Source: an uncultured Pelagibacteraceae bacterium (GTDB lineage Bacteria > Pseudomonadota > Alphaproteobacteria > Pelagibacterales > Pelagibacteraceae). Taken from it: DNA of 40,883 bases. Location: positions 1 to 40,883 of the forward strand of contig CACCID010000008.1 in assembly GCA_902545945.1 (NCBI GenBank), in the 5' to 3' direction. How positions within the stretch are numbered: position 1 is the first letter of the stretch; each line of letters begins with the position of its first letter. The position numbers were made by a program, and so were the translations under genes. Below the pieces are notes generated by a model, which ran no database searches, was not told the DNA's origin, and was given only the letters and a program-made list of their open reading frames with translations. Of this stretch, positions 1 to 7,533 are shown piece by piece.

Positions 1-1
1 G

Positions 2-442
2 TTAAATTGTAAAATAATCTTTGAACCTGGAAGATCTATTATTGGTAATACTGGTCTTCTAATAAGTAAAATACAATTTATTAAAAAAGGTGCTAATAAA
101 AACTTTATTATACTAGATGCTGGTATGAATGATTTTATGCGCCCTGCTTTGTATGAAGCTTTTCATAAAATTATTCCTATTTCTAAAAAATCATCGAGAA
201 TGAAAGGTAAAATAGAATTTGTTGGACCAATATGTGAAACCACTTGCAAATTCGGAGTTTATAAAAATTATCCTAAAATAAATGAAAATGAATTTGTGGC
301 TATAACTAATGTTGGAGCTTATGGTTCTTCTTTATCCTCAAATTATAATACAAGGCCGCTAGTTGCTGAAATTCTAATCAATAAAAATAAACTTAGATAT
401 ATAAGAAAAAAACAAAATTTACTTAAATTGATTAATTCTTAA
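2..442 (+). CDS. lysA: Diaminopimelate decarboxylase, C-terminal part (cut by window start)
   Basis: Last step of lysine synthesis: PLP-dependent decarboxylation of meso-diaminopimelate to L-lysine, cytosolic. Only about 146 C-terminal residues are in the window; the frame is open from base 2. Visible family motifs are EPGR (bases 23-34), DAGMNDFMRPALYEA, the cross-subunit active-site motif GPICET, and GAYGSSLSSNYNTRP near the end. The residue after CETT is Cys where the family usually has Asp (CESGD-type). The stop codon overlaps the start of plsC by one base (TAATG), so the two are probably co-translated. Identity is secure from the motifs; the N-terminal half and catalytic lysine lie outside the window. 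Confidence 0.93.
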   Translation, partial: LNCKIIFEPGRSIIGNTGLLISKIQFIKKGANKNFIILDAGMNDFMRPALYEAFHKIIPISKKSSRMKGKIEFVGPICETTCKFGVYKNYPKINENEFVAITNVGAYGSSLSSNYNTRPLVAEILINKNKLRYIRKKQNLLKLINS

Positions 443-1149
443 TGCAATTTATTAGATCATTAATTTTTAATATTTTTTTATACGTTGGCCTAATAACAAT
501 TTTTATTTTAGCTATACCAACGTTGGTTTTACCAAGTAAATGCACAATATTTTTTGGTAGATTGTCTGCAAAATATATAGTGCTTATTTTAAGAATAATC
601 TTAAATACAAAAGTAATCTTTCATGGAACAGAAAATCTTAAGAAAGTAGATAGTTTTTTTGTTGCTTCAGCTCATCAATCAATGTTTGAAACTTTTGCTC
701 TTCAAATACCCTTGGATGGTCCGATTTTTATTTTAAAAAAAGAGCTACTTAATATTCCATTATTTGGATGGTATTTGAGAAAAATAGGTTCAATAGCAAT
801 TGTCAGAGAGACAACAACAAAAGAAAATTTGAACTTTTTTGATAAAGTGAAAGAAGAAGTTGAAAAAAGTAAAAGACCTCTACTAATATTCCCCCAAGGG
901 ACAAGAGTAAAACTAGAAGATCAACCACCCTTTAAAAAGGGGGTTGGCAGAATTTATAAAACTTTAAATTTACCTTGTGTTCCTGTAGCTCATAACACTG
1001 GTAAAGTTTGGCCAAAAAATAGTTTTATGAAATATCCGGGTAATATTCATATTTCATTTTTAGAGCCAATCTTATCGGGTAAAGACAATGAAGAATTTGT
1101 TAAAGATATAGAAAATAAAATTTACACTGAAATAAGAAAGCACTCTTAA
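442..1149 (+). CDS. plsC: 1-acyl-sn-glycerol-3-phosphate acyltransferase (PlsC family)
   Basis: Transfers an acyl chain to lysophosphatidic acid to make phosphatidic acid for membrane lipids; inner-membrane associated. 235 residues, about the family norm. A hydrophobic N-terminal anchor (roughly residues 8-30, with a second hydrophobic patch at 43-55) precedes the acyltransferase motifs: motif I is H78-QSMF-E83 (HX4E rather than the textbook HX4D), motif II is GSIAIVRE at 116-123, motif III is FPQGTR at 150-155. It overlaps lysA by one base and ends directly against tyrA on the other strand with no spacer. Family assignment is firm; the exact acyl acceptor is inferred. Confidence 0.88.
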   Translation: MQFIRSLIFNIFLYVGLITIFILAIPTLVLPSKCTIFFGRLSAKYIVLILRIILNTKVIFHGTENLKKVDSFFVASAHQSMFETFALQIPLDGPIFILKKELLNIPLFGWYLRKIGSIAIVRETTTKENLNFFDKVKEEVEKSKRPLLIFPQGTRVKLEDQPPFKKGVGRIYKTLNLPCVPVAHNTGKVWPKNSFMKYPGNIHISFLEPILSGKDNEEFVKDIENKIYTEIRKHS

Positions 1150-2046
1150 TTATTTTCTTCCAAAACCTGGTTTATCAGTGTCCTGGCCGGCTTCTATAAT
1201 TTCTTTTCTTACTTTTTTAGTTGATGAAAAAATCTCTAAAAGTTTTTTACTATCCTTGCTTTTTATAGCATCTTTAATTTCATTTAGATTCTTTGAGTAA
1301 TTGTCCAGAACTTTTAAAATGTTTTCACTATTATCAATAAATATATCTTTCCACATTAAAGGATCTGATGCTGCTATTCTTGTAAAATCTCTTAATCCAC
1401 CTGCACTATATTGAATAACATCATCCTTAAATTTGTCTTCTTTATTAATTGCTGTTTTTACAATACTGTAAGCTACGGCGTGTGGTAAATGGCTGGTTAA
1501 TGATAAGACATAATCATGATCTTCAAATGTCATACGTTTAGTCTTGCTTCCAAGCTTTGACCAAAAATTTTCTAAAGATTTTATTTTATCCTCGGCTACT
1601 TTTTTATCAGCAGATATTATGCACCATCTATTTTTAAATAAACTTGCAAAACCTGCCTCTGGACCACTGTATTCTGTTCCAGCTATAGGATGTGAAGCAA
1701 TCCAATTTATATTTTTAAGATTTAAATTTCTTATAATTTTATTTACTTCTTTTTTTGCAGAACCTGTATCGGTTAAAATTACATTTTCTTTCAAACTAGT
1801 ATGAATAGATAAAAGTATTTCTTTATAGCTACTTAAAGGAGAAGCAATCACTACTAAATCGGAGTCCTTAACAACATCTGAAATATTGCTACAAATTTCA
1901 ACTGAAAAATTCTTTTTCAAATAATCAATAACTTTCGATGATTTATCGTAAGCACTTATCTTAGTTGCTAATTTTTTTTCTTCTACTGCTCTCAAAATAG
2001 AAGAGCCAATTAAACCACATCCAATAATACTTATTTTATTAAGCAT
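1150..2046 (-). CDS. tyrA: Prephenate/arogenate (cyclohexadienyl) dehydrogenase
   Basis: NAD(P)-dependent oxidative decarboxylation of prephenate or arogenate in tyrosine synthesis. 298 residues, no fused chorismate mutase or ACT domain, like the alphaproteobacterial TyrC/TyrA type. Rossmann motif GCGLIGSS at 9-16, LTDTGSAK at 91-98, SHPIAGTE at 118-125 and SHLPHA at 185-190 carry the conserved histidines; GGLRDFTR at 216-223 is the usual substrate region. Its start overlaps the end of hisC by 8 bases, so the two form one minus-strand operon, consistent with an aminotransferase supplying the aromatic branch. Prephenate versus arogenate preference cannot be read from the sequence. Confidence 0.9.
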   Translation of the reverse strand: MLNKISIIGCGLIGSSILRAVEEKKLATKISAYDKSSKVIDYLKKNFSVEICSNISDVVKDSDLVVIASPLSSYKEILLSIHTSLKENVILTDTGSAKKEVNKIIRNLNLKNINWIASHPIAGTEYSGPEAGFASLFKNRWCIISADKKVAEDKIKSLENFWSKLGSKTKRMTFEDHDYVLSLTSHLPHAVAYSIVKTAINKEDKFKDDVIQYSAGGLRDFTRIAASDPLMWKDIFIDNSENILKVLDNYSKNLNEIKDAIKSKDSKKLLEIFSSTKKVRKEIIEAGQDTDKPGFGRK

Positions 2047-3121
2047 TTAATATTCTTTTCATTTTGGAAATTAATTTTCTATTTTCTTCACTTTTCCCAA
2101 TCGTAATTCTTAATGAATTCTTAATACCATAAACATCCATTTTACGAACTAAAATTCCTACTTTCGCTAATAATTTAAAAACTCTTGATGAATTTATTTT
2201 TACTTTATCAAAATTTACCAATAAGAAATTGCTATAGCTTCTATTAGTTTCAATTTTCATTTTTTTAAATTCATTAAACATTTTTTTATTCCAGTTATTA
2301 ACGTGTTTAATTTCTTTATTTAACCAAACACTATCTTTTACTGCGGCGGATGCAGCAAACAAAGCTGCTTTGTTTACATTAAAAGGTGGCTTAATTTTAT
2401 TTAACGTATCAATAATTTCTTTTGATCCATATCCCCACCCCACTCTCAATCCTGCTAGGCCATAAATTTTTGAAAATGTTCTTGTAATTGCAACATTTTT
2501 AGAATTAGAAAATAATTTTAAAGCTGAAGAATAATTTTTTTGTTTTACATATTCAAAATAAGCATCATCAACTACTAACAAAATATTGCTTCGTAGTTTT
2601 TTTCGTAAAAACAACAAATCTTTTTTTGTAACATAGGTCCCGGTTGGATTATTTGGATTAGCCAAAAATACAACTTTTGTCTTGGTAGTTACTTTTTTTA
2701 AAATATCTTTTACTGAAACCGTAAAATTATTTTCATTTGAATAAATAACTTTTGCTCCATTCATTTTGCTATAAATTCTATAAATAATAAAACTATACTT
2801 AGGCACAATTACCTCGTCACCTTTTTTTAGGTATGCTTTACAGATTAATTCAAAAATTTGATCTGAACCTGATCCCAAAACAATTCTATTTTTATCTAGT
2901 TTAAATTTTTTTGATAAAGTTTCTCTTAAGAAAGTACCATTGGTGTCGGGATATCGTGCAAAACTTTTTGATACTTTTATATATTCTTTTTTTGCTTTTG
3001 GACTAGGCCCAAGCGCAGACTCATTAGCTGATAATTTTATCTTAGCTACTCTATTTTTAAATACGCTCATTCCTACTACGTATTTTTCAGTTATTATGTT
3101 ATTTGGCTTAGGTAATCTCAT
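2039..3121 (-). CDS. hisC: Histidinol-phosphate/aromatic aminotransferase
   Basis: PLP-dependent class I/II aminotransferase of the HisC family: transaminates imidazole-acetol phosphate in histidine synthesis and, in many relatives, aromatic 2-oxo acids. 360 residues, full length. Motifs: SANES at 31-35, GSGSDQ at 83-88 (PLP phosphate side), NPNNPTG at 155-161, DDAYFEY at 185-191, and the Schiff-base lysine K218 within TFSKIYGLAGLRVGWG, with the Arg of LRVG following. Pairing with tyrA in one operon, rather than with other his genes, suggests a role in tyrosine/phenylalanine transamination (inference). First gene of its operon; the gap to the metX leader on the other strand must hold its promoter. 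Confidence 0.88.
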   Translation of the reverse strand: MRLPKPNNIITEKYVVGMSVFKNRVAKIKLSANESALGPSPKAKKEYIKVSKSFARYPDTNGTFLRETLSKKFKLDKNRIVLGSGSDQIFELICKAYLKKGDEVIVPKYSFIIYRIYSKMNGAKVIYSNENNFTVSVKDILKKVTTKTKVVFLANPNNPTGTYVTKKDLLFLRKKLRSNILLVVDDAYFEYVKQKNYSSALKLFSNSKNVAITRTFSKIYGLAGLRVGWGYGSKEIIDTLNKIKPPFNVNKAALFAASAAVKDSVWLNKEIKHVNNWNKKMFNEFKKMKIETNRSYSNFLLVNFDKVKINSSRVFKLLAKVGILVRKMDVYGIKNSLRITIGKSEENRKLISKMKRILNA

Positions 3122-3180
3122 TAATTAATGTAATATCCAAATTGTTCGAGTTTTTCTAGAAGTCTTTATCTTATATAAAA

Positions 3181-3209
3181 TTGACAAGTTTGTGATGATT
3201 TAGTAAATA
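3181..3209 (+). promoter_or_regulatory. Predicted sigma70-type promoter for metX
   Basis: A perfect -35 box TTGACA at 3181-3186 is followed 17 bases later by a weaker -10, TAAATA at 3204-3209. The predicted start of transcription, about 3215, falls at the first bases of the SAM-II aptamer, so box positions and RNA element agree. The gap 3122-3267 between the divergent hisC and metX holds this promoter and the riboswitch; no clear hisC promoter stood out on the other strand. Confidence 0.6.
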
Positions 3210-3213
3210 GATA

Positions 3214-3265
3214 TCGCGCTGATTTAACCATATTGCAAGCGCATAACAAATTTAGCTAAAAAGGG
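3214..3265 (+). ncRNA. SAM-II riboswitch aptamer (metX leader)
   Basis: The 52-base segment matches, position for position in length, the compact SAM-II aptamer known from alphaproteobacterial and marine metagenomic met genes. The P1 stem GCGCT (3216-3220) pairs with AGCGC (3238-3242); the loop GATTTAACC (3221-3229) and the 3' tail AGCTAAAAAGGG (3254-3265) are the conserved pseudoknot and SAM-binding parts. It lies directly upstream of metX, the expected target of methionine/SAM feedback. The 3' tail is also complementary to bases of the following terminator (see findings), which predicts control of transcription rather than only of translation. Confidence 0.92.
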
Positions 3266-3269
3266 AGAT

Positions 3270-3295
3270 GCCCAGTTTAGCTGGGCTTTTTTTTT
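3270..3295 (+). terminator. Riboswitch-controlled intrinsic terminator before metX
   Basis: A perfect 6-bp G+C-rich stem GCCCAG (3270-3275) / CTGGGC (3281-3286) with loop TTTAG is followed by nine T (3287-3295), a textbook rho-independent terminator. It sits between the SAM-II aptamer and the metX ATG at 3298, with no gene ending upstream on this strand, so it must be an attenuator. A competing helix joins 3254-3260 with 3276-3282 and cannot coexist with the terminator stem. Confidence 0.85.
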
Positions 3296-3297
3296 GG

Positions 3298-4437
3298 ATG
3301 AATAGAAAAATTGAGAATATAAATAAGATTACTATAACTAAACCACTCAAACTTGATTGTGGAAAAACCGTTAAGAATTTTCCCCTAGCCTATGAAACCT
3401 ATGGAAAACTTAATGAAAATAAAGATAACGCTATTTTAGTATTCCACGCTTTAACGGGCGATCAATTTGTAACTGGTACGAACCCTGTAACAAATAAAGA
3501 TGGCTGGTGGGTCACTGCTGTTGGTCCTGGCAAGGCTATTGATACAGATAAATATTTTGTGATTTGCGCAAATGTAATTGGTGGATGTATGGGATCTCTT
3601 GGACCAAAAGATACAAATCCTGAAAACAACCAGCCTTACGGTTTAGATTTTCCAGTTATTACCATTAAAGATATGGTGAAAGCACAAGAGTCTTTACTGG
3701 AACACCTTGGTATAAAAAAACTTTTATGTGCTACTGGCGGATCAATGGGTGGAATGCAGTTATTACAATTTTGCGCAACATTTCCTGATAAAGCTTTTTC
3801 AGCAATTCCGATAGCTTGTAGTTCAAGTCATAGTGCACAAAATATTGCACTTAACGAACTAGCACGCCAAGCTATAATGGCTGACCCTGTATGGGATAAT
3901 GGAAAATATGTATCAAAAAATGTGCAACCTAAAAATGGCTTAGCAGTTGCACGAATGGTTGGTCATATAAGTTATTTATCTGAAAAAGGTATGCAGGAAA
4001 AATTTGGAAGAAAATTACAAGAAAAAGCAGATTATGAATTTAGTTTTAACGCAGATTTTCAAGTGGAAAGTTATTTAAGACATCAAGGTTATGCTTTTGT
4101 AGAAAGATTTGATGCAAATTCAATTCTTTATATAACTAGAGCAATGGATTATTTTGATCTTTCTAAGCAGTTTAAAGGTGGTTTAGTTGAAGCTTTTAAA
4201 AATCAAAACACGAAATTTCTAGTAATATCATTTTCTTCTGACTGGCTTTATACAACAAAAGAAAATAAGGACATAGTTATTGCATTAAATGCATCTGGTG
4301 CTGATGTTTCTTATTCAGAAATAGTAACAGATAAAGGCCATGACTCCTTCTTACTAAATGAACCAGAATTTTTAAAAACTCTAAAAGGTTTTATAGACTC
4401 AATGTACGAAAAATTTAAAAATGAAAAAAGAATTTAG
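3298..4437 (+). CDS. metX: Homoserine O-acyltransferase (MetX family)
   Basis: Acylates L-homoserine (acetyl-CoA or succinyl-CoA) to open the methionine branch; alpha/beta-hydrolase fold, cytosolic. 379 residues from the chosen start. Nucleophile Ser149 lies in GGSMGGMQ, with Asp315 (SSDWLY) and His348 (KGHDS) completing the triad; [10 protein letters not shown] and the Ala-Leu-Thr-Gly-Asp segment are family signatures. The open frame extends in phase to an ATG at 3268, but that codon lies at the foot of the terminator stem and directly abuts the aptamer GGG, so I place the start at the ATG 3298 just after the T tract. It overlaps metW by 17 bases. Acetyl versus succinyl specificity cannot be decided here: many proteobacterial MetX proteins use succinyl-CoA. 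Confidence 0.9.
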   Translation: MNRKIENINKITITKPLKLDCGKTVKNFPLAYETYGKLNENKDNAILVFHALTGDQFVTGTNPVTNKDGWWVTAVGPGKAIDTDKYFVICANVIGGCMGSLGPKDTNPENNQPYGLDFPVITIKDMVKAQESLLEHLGIKKLLCATGGSMGGMQLLQFCATFPDKAFSAIPIACSSSHSAQNIALNELARQAIMADPVWDNGKYVSKNVQPKNGLAVARMVGHISYLSEKGMQEKFGRKLQEKADYEFSFNADFQVESYLRHQGYAFVERFDANSILYITRAMDYFDLSKQFKGGLVEAFKNQNTKFLVISFSSDWLYTTKENKDIVIALNASGADVSYSEIVTDKGHDSFLLNEPEFLKTLKGFIDSMYEKFKNEKRI

Positions 4438-5014
4438 AGTAATTGCTGATTTATTACCAAACAACTCAAGAGTTTTAGATGTTGGTTGTGGAGATGGATC
4501 TCTAATGAATTTCCTTAAAGAGGAAAAAAATATAGAAGTTCGCGGATTAGAACTTGATCAAGAGAATGTACAAAAATGTATAAACAAAGGTTTGCCGGTT
4601 ATACAAGGAAACGCTGAAACCGAACTTCATCAATTTCCTAATCAATCTTTTGACTATGTTGTACTTAGCCAAACTTTACAAGCTTTTTATGAGCCAGAAA
4701 AAGTTTTAAAAAATCTTTTGAGAATAGGTAGAGCAGTAATTGTTTCCATTCCAAATTTTGGGTACTGGAAAGTAAGAGTAAAACTTTTATTTTTTGGTGA
4801 AATGCCGGTTACAAAGACATTGCCTAATACATGGTATAACACTCCTAACTTACATATGTGCACTATTAAAGATCTATTCAAGTTTTGTGATGAAAAAAAT
4901 ATAAATATCAAAAAAGTAGTTGGGGTTAATGAAGATGAAACTTCGTTAATAAAAAAAAGCAATTTAGAAATAAAAAATCTCTTTTCAAAATTAGGTATTT
5001 TTTTAATAGGATAA
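4421..5014 (+). CDS. metW: Methionine biosynthesis protein MetW
   Basis: MetW is a SAM-methyltransferase-fold partner found beside metX in many proteobacteria and reported to assist homoserine acylation. 197 residues, typical. Motif I is LDVGCGDGS at 19-27; further MetW hallmarks are the acidic GLELD segment, [12 protein letters not shown], and [11 protein letters not shown] followed by [18 protein letters not shown]. It begins inside the end of metX and is followed immediately by gloB (stop and next ATG adjacent), so all three genes are under the SAM-II switch unless an internal promoter exists. Confidence 0.92.
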   Translation: MKKEFRVIADLLPNNSRVLDVGCGDGSLMNFLKEEKNIEVRGLELDQENVQKCINKGLPVIQGNAETELHQFPNQSFDYVVLSQTLQAFYEPEKVLKNLLRIGRAVIVSIPNFGYWKVRVKLLFFGEMPVTKTLPNTWYNTPNLHMCTIKDLFKFCDEKNINIKKVVGVNEDETSLIKKSNLEIKNLFSKLGIFLIG

Positions 5015-5773
5015 ATGATAGTAGAAATTATTCCATGCTTAAGTGACAATTACAGTTATTTAATTCATGAAAAAGAAACAGGCACAATTTCAATAGTAGA
5101 TCCGTCTGAATTTAACGCCTGTGATAAAATAATTAGTAAATATAAAAAGTTAGATTTTATTTTGAACACTCATCATCATGCTGATCATGTTGGCGCTAAC
5201 CTTGAACTTAAAAAAAAATATAACTCAAAAATTTTAGGCTCAAACCTAGACAAAAATCGTATTCCAGGGATAGATATAATGTTGAAAGAAAATCAAAAGC
5301 ACAAAATTGGAAATTTAGAATTTGAAGTAATTTTTATTCCAGGTCATACCAAGGGTCACATTGCTTTTTTCTTTAAAAAGGAAAAAATTGCTTTTACTGG
5401 AGATACATTATTTTCTTTAGGATGTGGTAGAGTGTTTGAAGGAACTCATGAAGAAATGTTTATTTCTTTGAACAAAATAAAAAGTCTTCCTCCTGATACA
5501 AACATCTATTGCGGACATGAATACACAAATTCAAATTTAAGTTTCTGTTTAGAGTATGATCCAAAAAATACTCATTTAAAGAATAAAAAAATTGATATCG
5601 AAAAAAAACTAAGCTCTAACCAACCAACTATTCCATCAACTATAGCTGACGAAATTAAAACAAATATTTTTCTAAGGTGTGATGACCCTGAAATTAAGCA
5701 TAGCCTAGGCTTAAAAGATTCATCTGACGTTGAAGTTTTTTCAAAATTACGAGATTTAAAGGACTCTTTTTAG
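5015..5773 (+). CDS. gloB: Hydroxyacylglutathione hydrolase (glyoxalase II)
   Basis: Hydrolyses S-D-lactoylglutathione to D-lactate and glutathione, the second step of methylglyoxal detoxification; binuclear metal metallo-beta-lactamase fold. 252 residues, full length. Metal ligands are visible: H53, H55, D57, H58 (THHHADH), H111 (PGHTKGH), D130 (TGDTLF), H168 (CGHEYT). The C-terminal glutathione-binding HAGH_C part (PTIPSTIADE, NIFLRCDDPEI) is intact. Directly abuts metW, so it is a passenger of the methionine operon; the neighbourhood is shared with other Alphaproteobacteria. Confidence 0.93.
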   Translation: MIVEIIPCLSDNYSYLIHEKETGTISIVDPSEFNACDKIISKYKKLDFILNTHHHADHVGANLELKKKYNSKILGSNLDKNRIPGIDIMLKENQKHKIGNLEFEVIFIPGHTKGHIAFFFKKEKIAFTGDTLFSLGCGRVFEGTHEEMFISLNKIKSLPPDTNIYCGHEYTNSNLSFCLEYDPKNTHLKNKKIDIEKKLSSNQPTIPSTIADEIKTNIFLRCDDPEIKHSLGLKDSSDVEVFSKLRDLKDSF

Positions 5774-5784
5774 CTTCAATAATC

Positions 5785-5812
5785 TTGACTTGCTAGCACT
5801 GAGAGCTATATT
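5785..5812 (+). promoter_or_regulatory. Predicted promoter for the rplU-rpmA-obgE operon
   Basis: TTGACT at 5785-5790 and TATATT at 5807-5812 with a 16-base spacer form a strong sigma70-like promoter in the gap after gloB. The transcription start would be near 5819, downstream of a GTG at 5815 that opens the longest rplU frame; this favours the ATG at 5839 as the real rplU start. Confidence 0.65.
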
Positions 5813-5838
5813 GCGTGGAAATTAAAAAAAGAGATTTT

Positions 5839-6246
5839 ATGTCATTTGCTATAATTGAAACAGGTGGAAAACAATATAAAGTTACCGCGAGTAAAATATT
5901 AGAAATCGAAAAACTTAACGCCAAAGTTGGTGAAACAATTAAATTTGACAATGTTTTACTTATAAACGACGATAAAAAAACTGAGGTTGGAAGTCCTAAA
6001 GTTGATGGAGCTACGGTAGAAGCTAAACTTTTAGACAATGTAAAAGATAGAACTGTATTAGTTTTCCATAAAAGAAGAAGAAAACATTCAAGAAAAAAAA
6101 ATGGTCATAGACAACGTCATTCTAAAATACAAATAACAAAAATTTTAGCAAAAGGTGGAAAAGTTATAGATGAAGCTAAAATTGCAAAAAAAAAGTCACC
6201 TATTAAAGAAGAGAAAAAAGTTATAAAGAAGGAAACAAAAAAATAG
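5839..6246 (+). CDS. rplU: 50S ribosomal protein L21
   Basis: Large-subunit ribosomal protein binding 23S rRNA. From the ATG at 5839 it has 135 residues beginning MSFAIIETGGKQYKV, the canonical L21 N-terminus. The conserved HKRRRKHSRKKNGHRQ segment is present. Compared with about 103 residues in E. coli it has a C-terminal lysine-rich tail of roughly 30 residues (IAKKKSPIKEEKKVIKK and on), a feature seen in several Alphaproteobacteria. The upstream in-frame GTG at 5815 is rejected because it precedes the predicted transcription start and adds non-family residues. First gene of an operon with rpmA and obgE. Confidence 0.95.
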   Translation: MSFAIIETGGKQYKVTASKILEIEKLNAKVGETIKFDNVLLINDDKKTEVGSPKVDGATVEAKLLDNVKDRTVLVFHKRRRKHSRKKNGHRQRHSKIQITKILAKGGKVIDEAKIAKKKSPIKEEKKVIKKETKK

Positions 6247-6254
6247 GAAATTAA

Positions 6255-6509
6255 ATGGCAACAAAAAAAGCAGGTGGATCATCCAAAAACGGCCGAGATA
6301 GTAAAGGTAGACGACTCGGAGTAAAAAAGTATGGTGATCAATTAGTGGTACCTGGAAATATCATAGTAAGACAAAGAGGAACTAAAATTCATCCAGGTGA
6401 TAATGTTGGTATGGGTAAAGACCACTCAATTTTTTCTTTGATCAAAGGAAAAGTAAAATTTAAAAAATCTAAATTTAACAGAACTTTTGTTTCTGTAATC
6501 CCCAATTAA
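6255..6509 (+). CDS. rpmA: 50S ribosomal protein L27
   Basis: Ribosomal protein whose N-terminal arm reaches towards the peptidyl transferase centre. 84 residues, normal size. Starts [16 protein letters not shown], with [14 protein letters not shown] and [20 protein letters not shown] as family signatures; there is no cleavable N-terminal extension of the Firmicutes type. Lies 8 bases after rplU and 40 bases before obgE; that gap holds a perfect AT-rich palindrome. Confidence 0.97.
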   Translation: MATKKAGGSSKNGRDSKGRRLGVKKYGDQLVVPGNIIVRQRGTKIHPGDNVGMGKDHSIFSLIKGKVKFKKSKFNRTFVSVIPN

Positions 6510-6514
6510 ATCTA

Positions 6515-6538
6515 TATAAATAACCTAAGTTATTTATA
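6515..6538. repeat. Perfect 10-bp inverted repeat between rpmA and obgE
   Basis: TATAAATAAC (6515-6524) and GTTATTTATA (6529-6538) are perfect reverse complements around a 4-base loop CTAA. As RNA it would form a hairpin with only two G-C-containing positions and no proper T tract, so it is a poor terminator; it could be an RNA processing or stability element, or a DNA operator ahead of obgE. Function unknown. Confidence 0.6.
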
Positions 6539-6549
6539 TTATAATAAAA

Positions 6550-7533
6550 ATGAAATTTTTAGATCAAGCAAAGATTTATATTAAAGCTGGAAATGGCGGT
6601 TCAGGTTCTGCAAGCTTTAGGAGAGAAAAGTTTGTGGAATATGGCGGACCAGATGGCGGTGATGGTGGAGACGGAGGATCTATAATTGTTCAATCGGACA
6701 GAAACCTCAATACATTAATTGATTTCAGGTATGCTCAACATTTTAAAGCTCAACATGGAAAACCTGGAAGTAAAAGAAATAAAACTGGAGCTAATGGGGA
6801 AGATTTGATTTTAAAAGTTCCATTAGGAACCCAGCTATTTGAGGAAGATAATAATACGTTAATTTATGACTTTACCAAAAATAAAGAAAAATACCTTGTA
6901 GCTTCGGGCGGTAAAGGTGGACTCGGTAACGTAAGATTTAAAAGTTCGACAAATAGAGCGCCAAGAAAAAAAACTAATGGAAAATTAGGTGAGGAATTTT
7001 GGGTATGGCTTCAGTTAAAAGTAATTGCAGATATTGGAATTATTGGTAAACCAAATGCTGGTAAATCTAGTTTGCTTGCAGCGCTAACAAGAGCTAAGCC
7101 AAAAATAGCAAACTATCCTTTTACGACAATAAATCCAAATTTAGGAGTTTCTTACTACGCAGGAAAAGAGATTACTTTAGCTGATATTCCTGGTTTAGTG
7201 GAAGGTGCACATAAAGGTGTTGGTCTTGGAGATAAATTCTTAAGACATATAGAAAGGTGTAAAATTTTACTTCACTTAATAGATCTATCTGAAGACGATT
7301 TATTAAATTCTTATAAAAAAATTAAATCAGAATTATCTAATTATGATAAAGATTTAATAAAAAAGAAAGAAATCATTTTTTTTAATAAATCTGATCTATT
7401 AGATGATAATGAGATAAATGTAAAATTAAAAGAATTTAAAAAAAAAATTAAAATTAAATATGAAATTTTATCCGTTCACTCTAACAAAGACATTCAAAAA
7501 ATAAAAAAATTATTGATTAAATATGCTAATTAA
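6550..7533 (+). CDS. obgE: GTPase Obg/CgtA, ribosome assembly
   Basis: Essential GTPase acting in 50S ribosomal subunit maturation and stress signalling. 327 residues. The glycine-rich Obg domain is residues 1-158 (many Gly-Gly-Asp-Gly repeats at 31-43 and GGKGGLGN at 120-127). The G domain follows: G1 GKPNAGKSS 166-174, switch I FTT 191-193, G3 DIPG 212-215 in the Obg signature DIPGLVEGAHKG, G4 NKSD 279-282. It ends soon after the G domain, without the C-terminal OCT domain found in some species. The 3' end overlaps proB by 11 bases. Confidence 0.96.
   Translation: MKFLDQAKIYIKAGNGGSGSASFRREKFVEYGGPDGGDGGDGGSIIVQSDRNLNTLIDFRYAQHFKAQHGKPGSKRNKTGANGEDLILKVPLGTQLFEEDNNTLIYDFTKNKEKYLVASGGKGGLGNVRFKSSTNRAPRKKTNGKLGEEFWVWLQLKVIADIGIIGKPNAGKSSLLAALTRAKPKIANYPFTTINPNLGVSYYAGKEITLADIPGLVEGAHKGVGLGDKFLRHIERCKILLHLIDLSEDDLLNSYKKIKSELSNYDKDLIKKKEIIFFNKSDLLDDNEINVKLKEFKKKIKIKYEILSVHSNKDIQKIKKLLIKYAN

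Noticed and set aside
3268-3297. N-terminal extension of metX (ten extra residues)
   Set aside because: It lies within the riboswitch terminator and T tract and has no spaced ribosome site; the ATG at 3298 fits better. Kept only as a finding.
4687-5049. 120-codon open frame on the minus strand over metW
   Set aside because: Shadow of metW and the start of gloB; no ribosome site, no recognisable motif. Similar minus- or plus-strand shadows over proA, atpA, sdhA, mmsA and leuB were also dropped.
5815-5838. GTG-initiated extension of rplU
   Set aside because: The GTG is upstream of the predicted transcription start and the extra residues are not part of the L21 family; ATG 5839 gives the canonical N-terminus.
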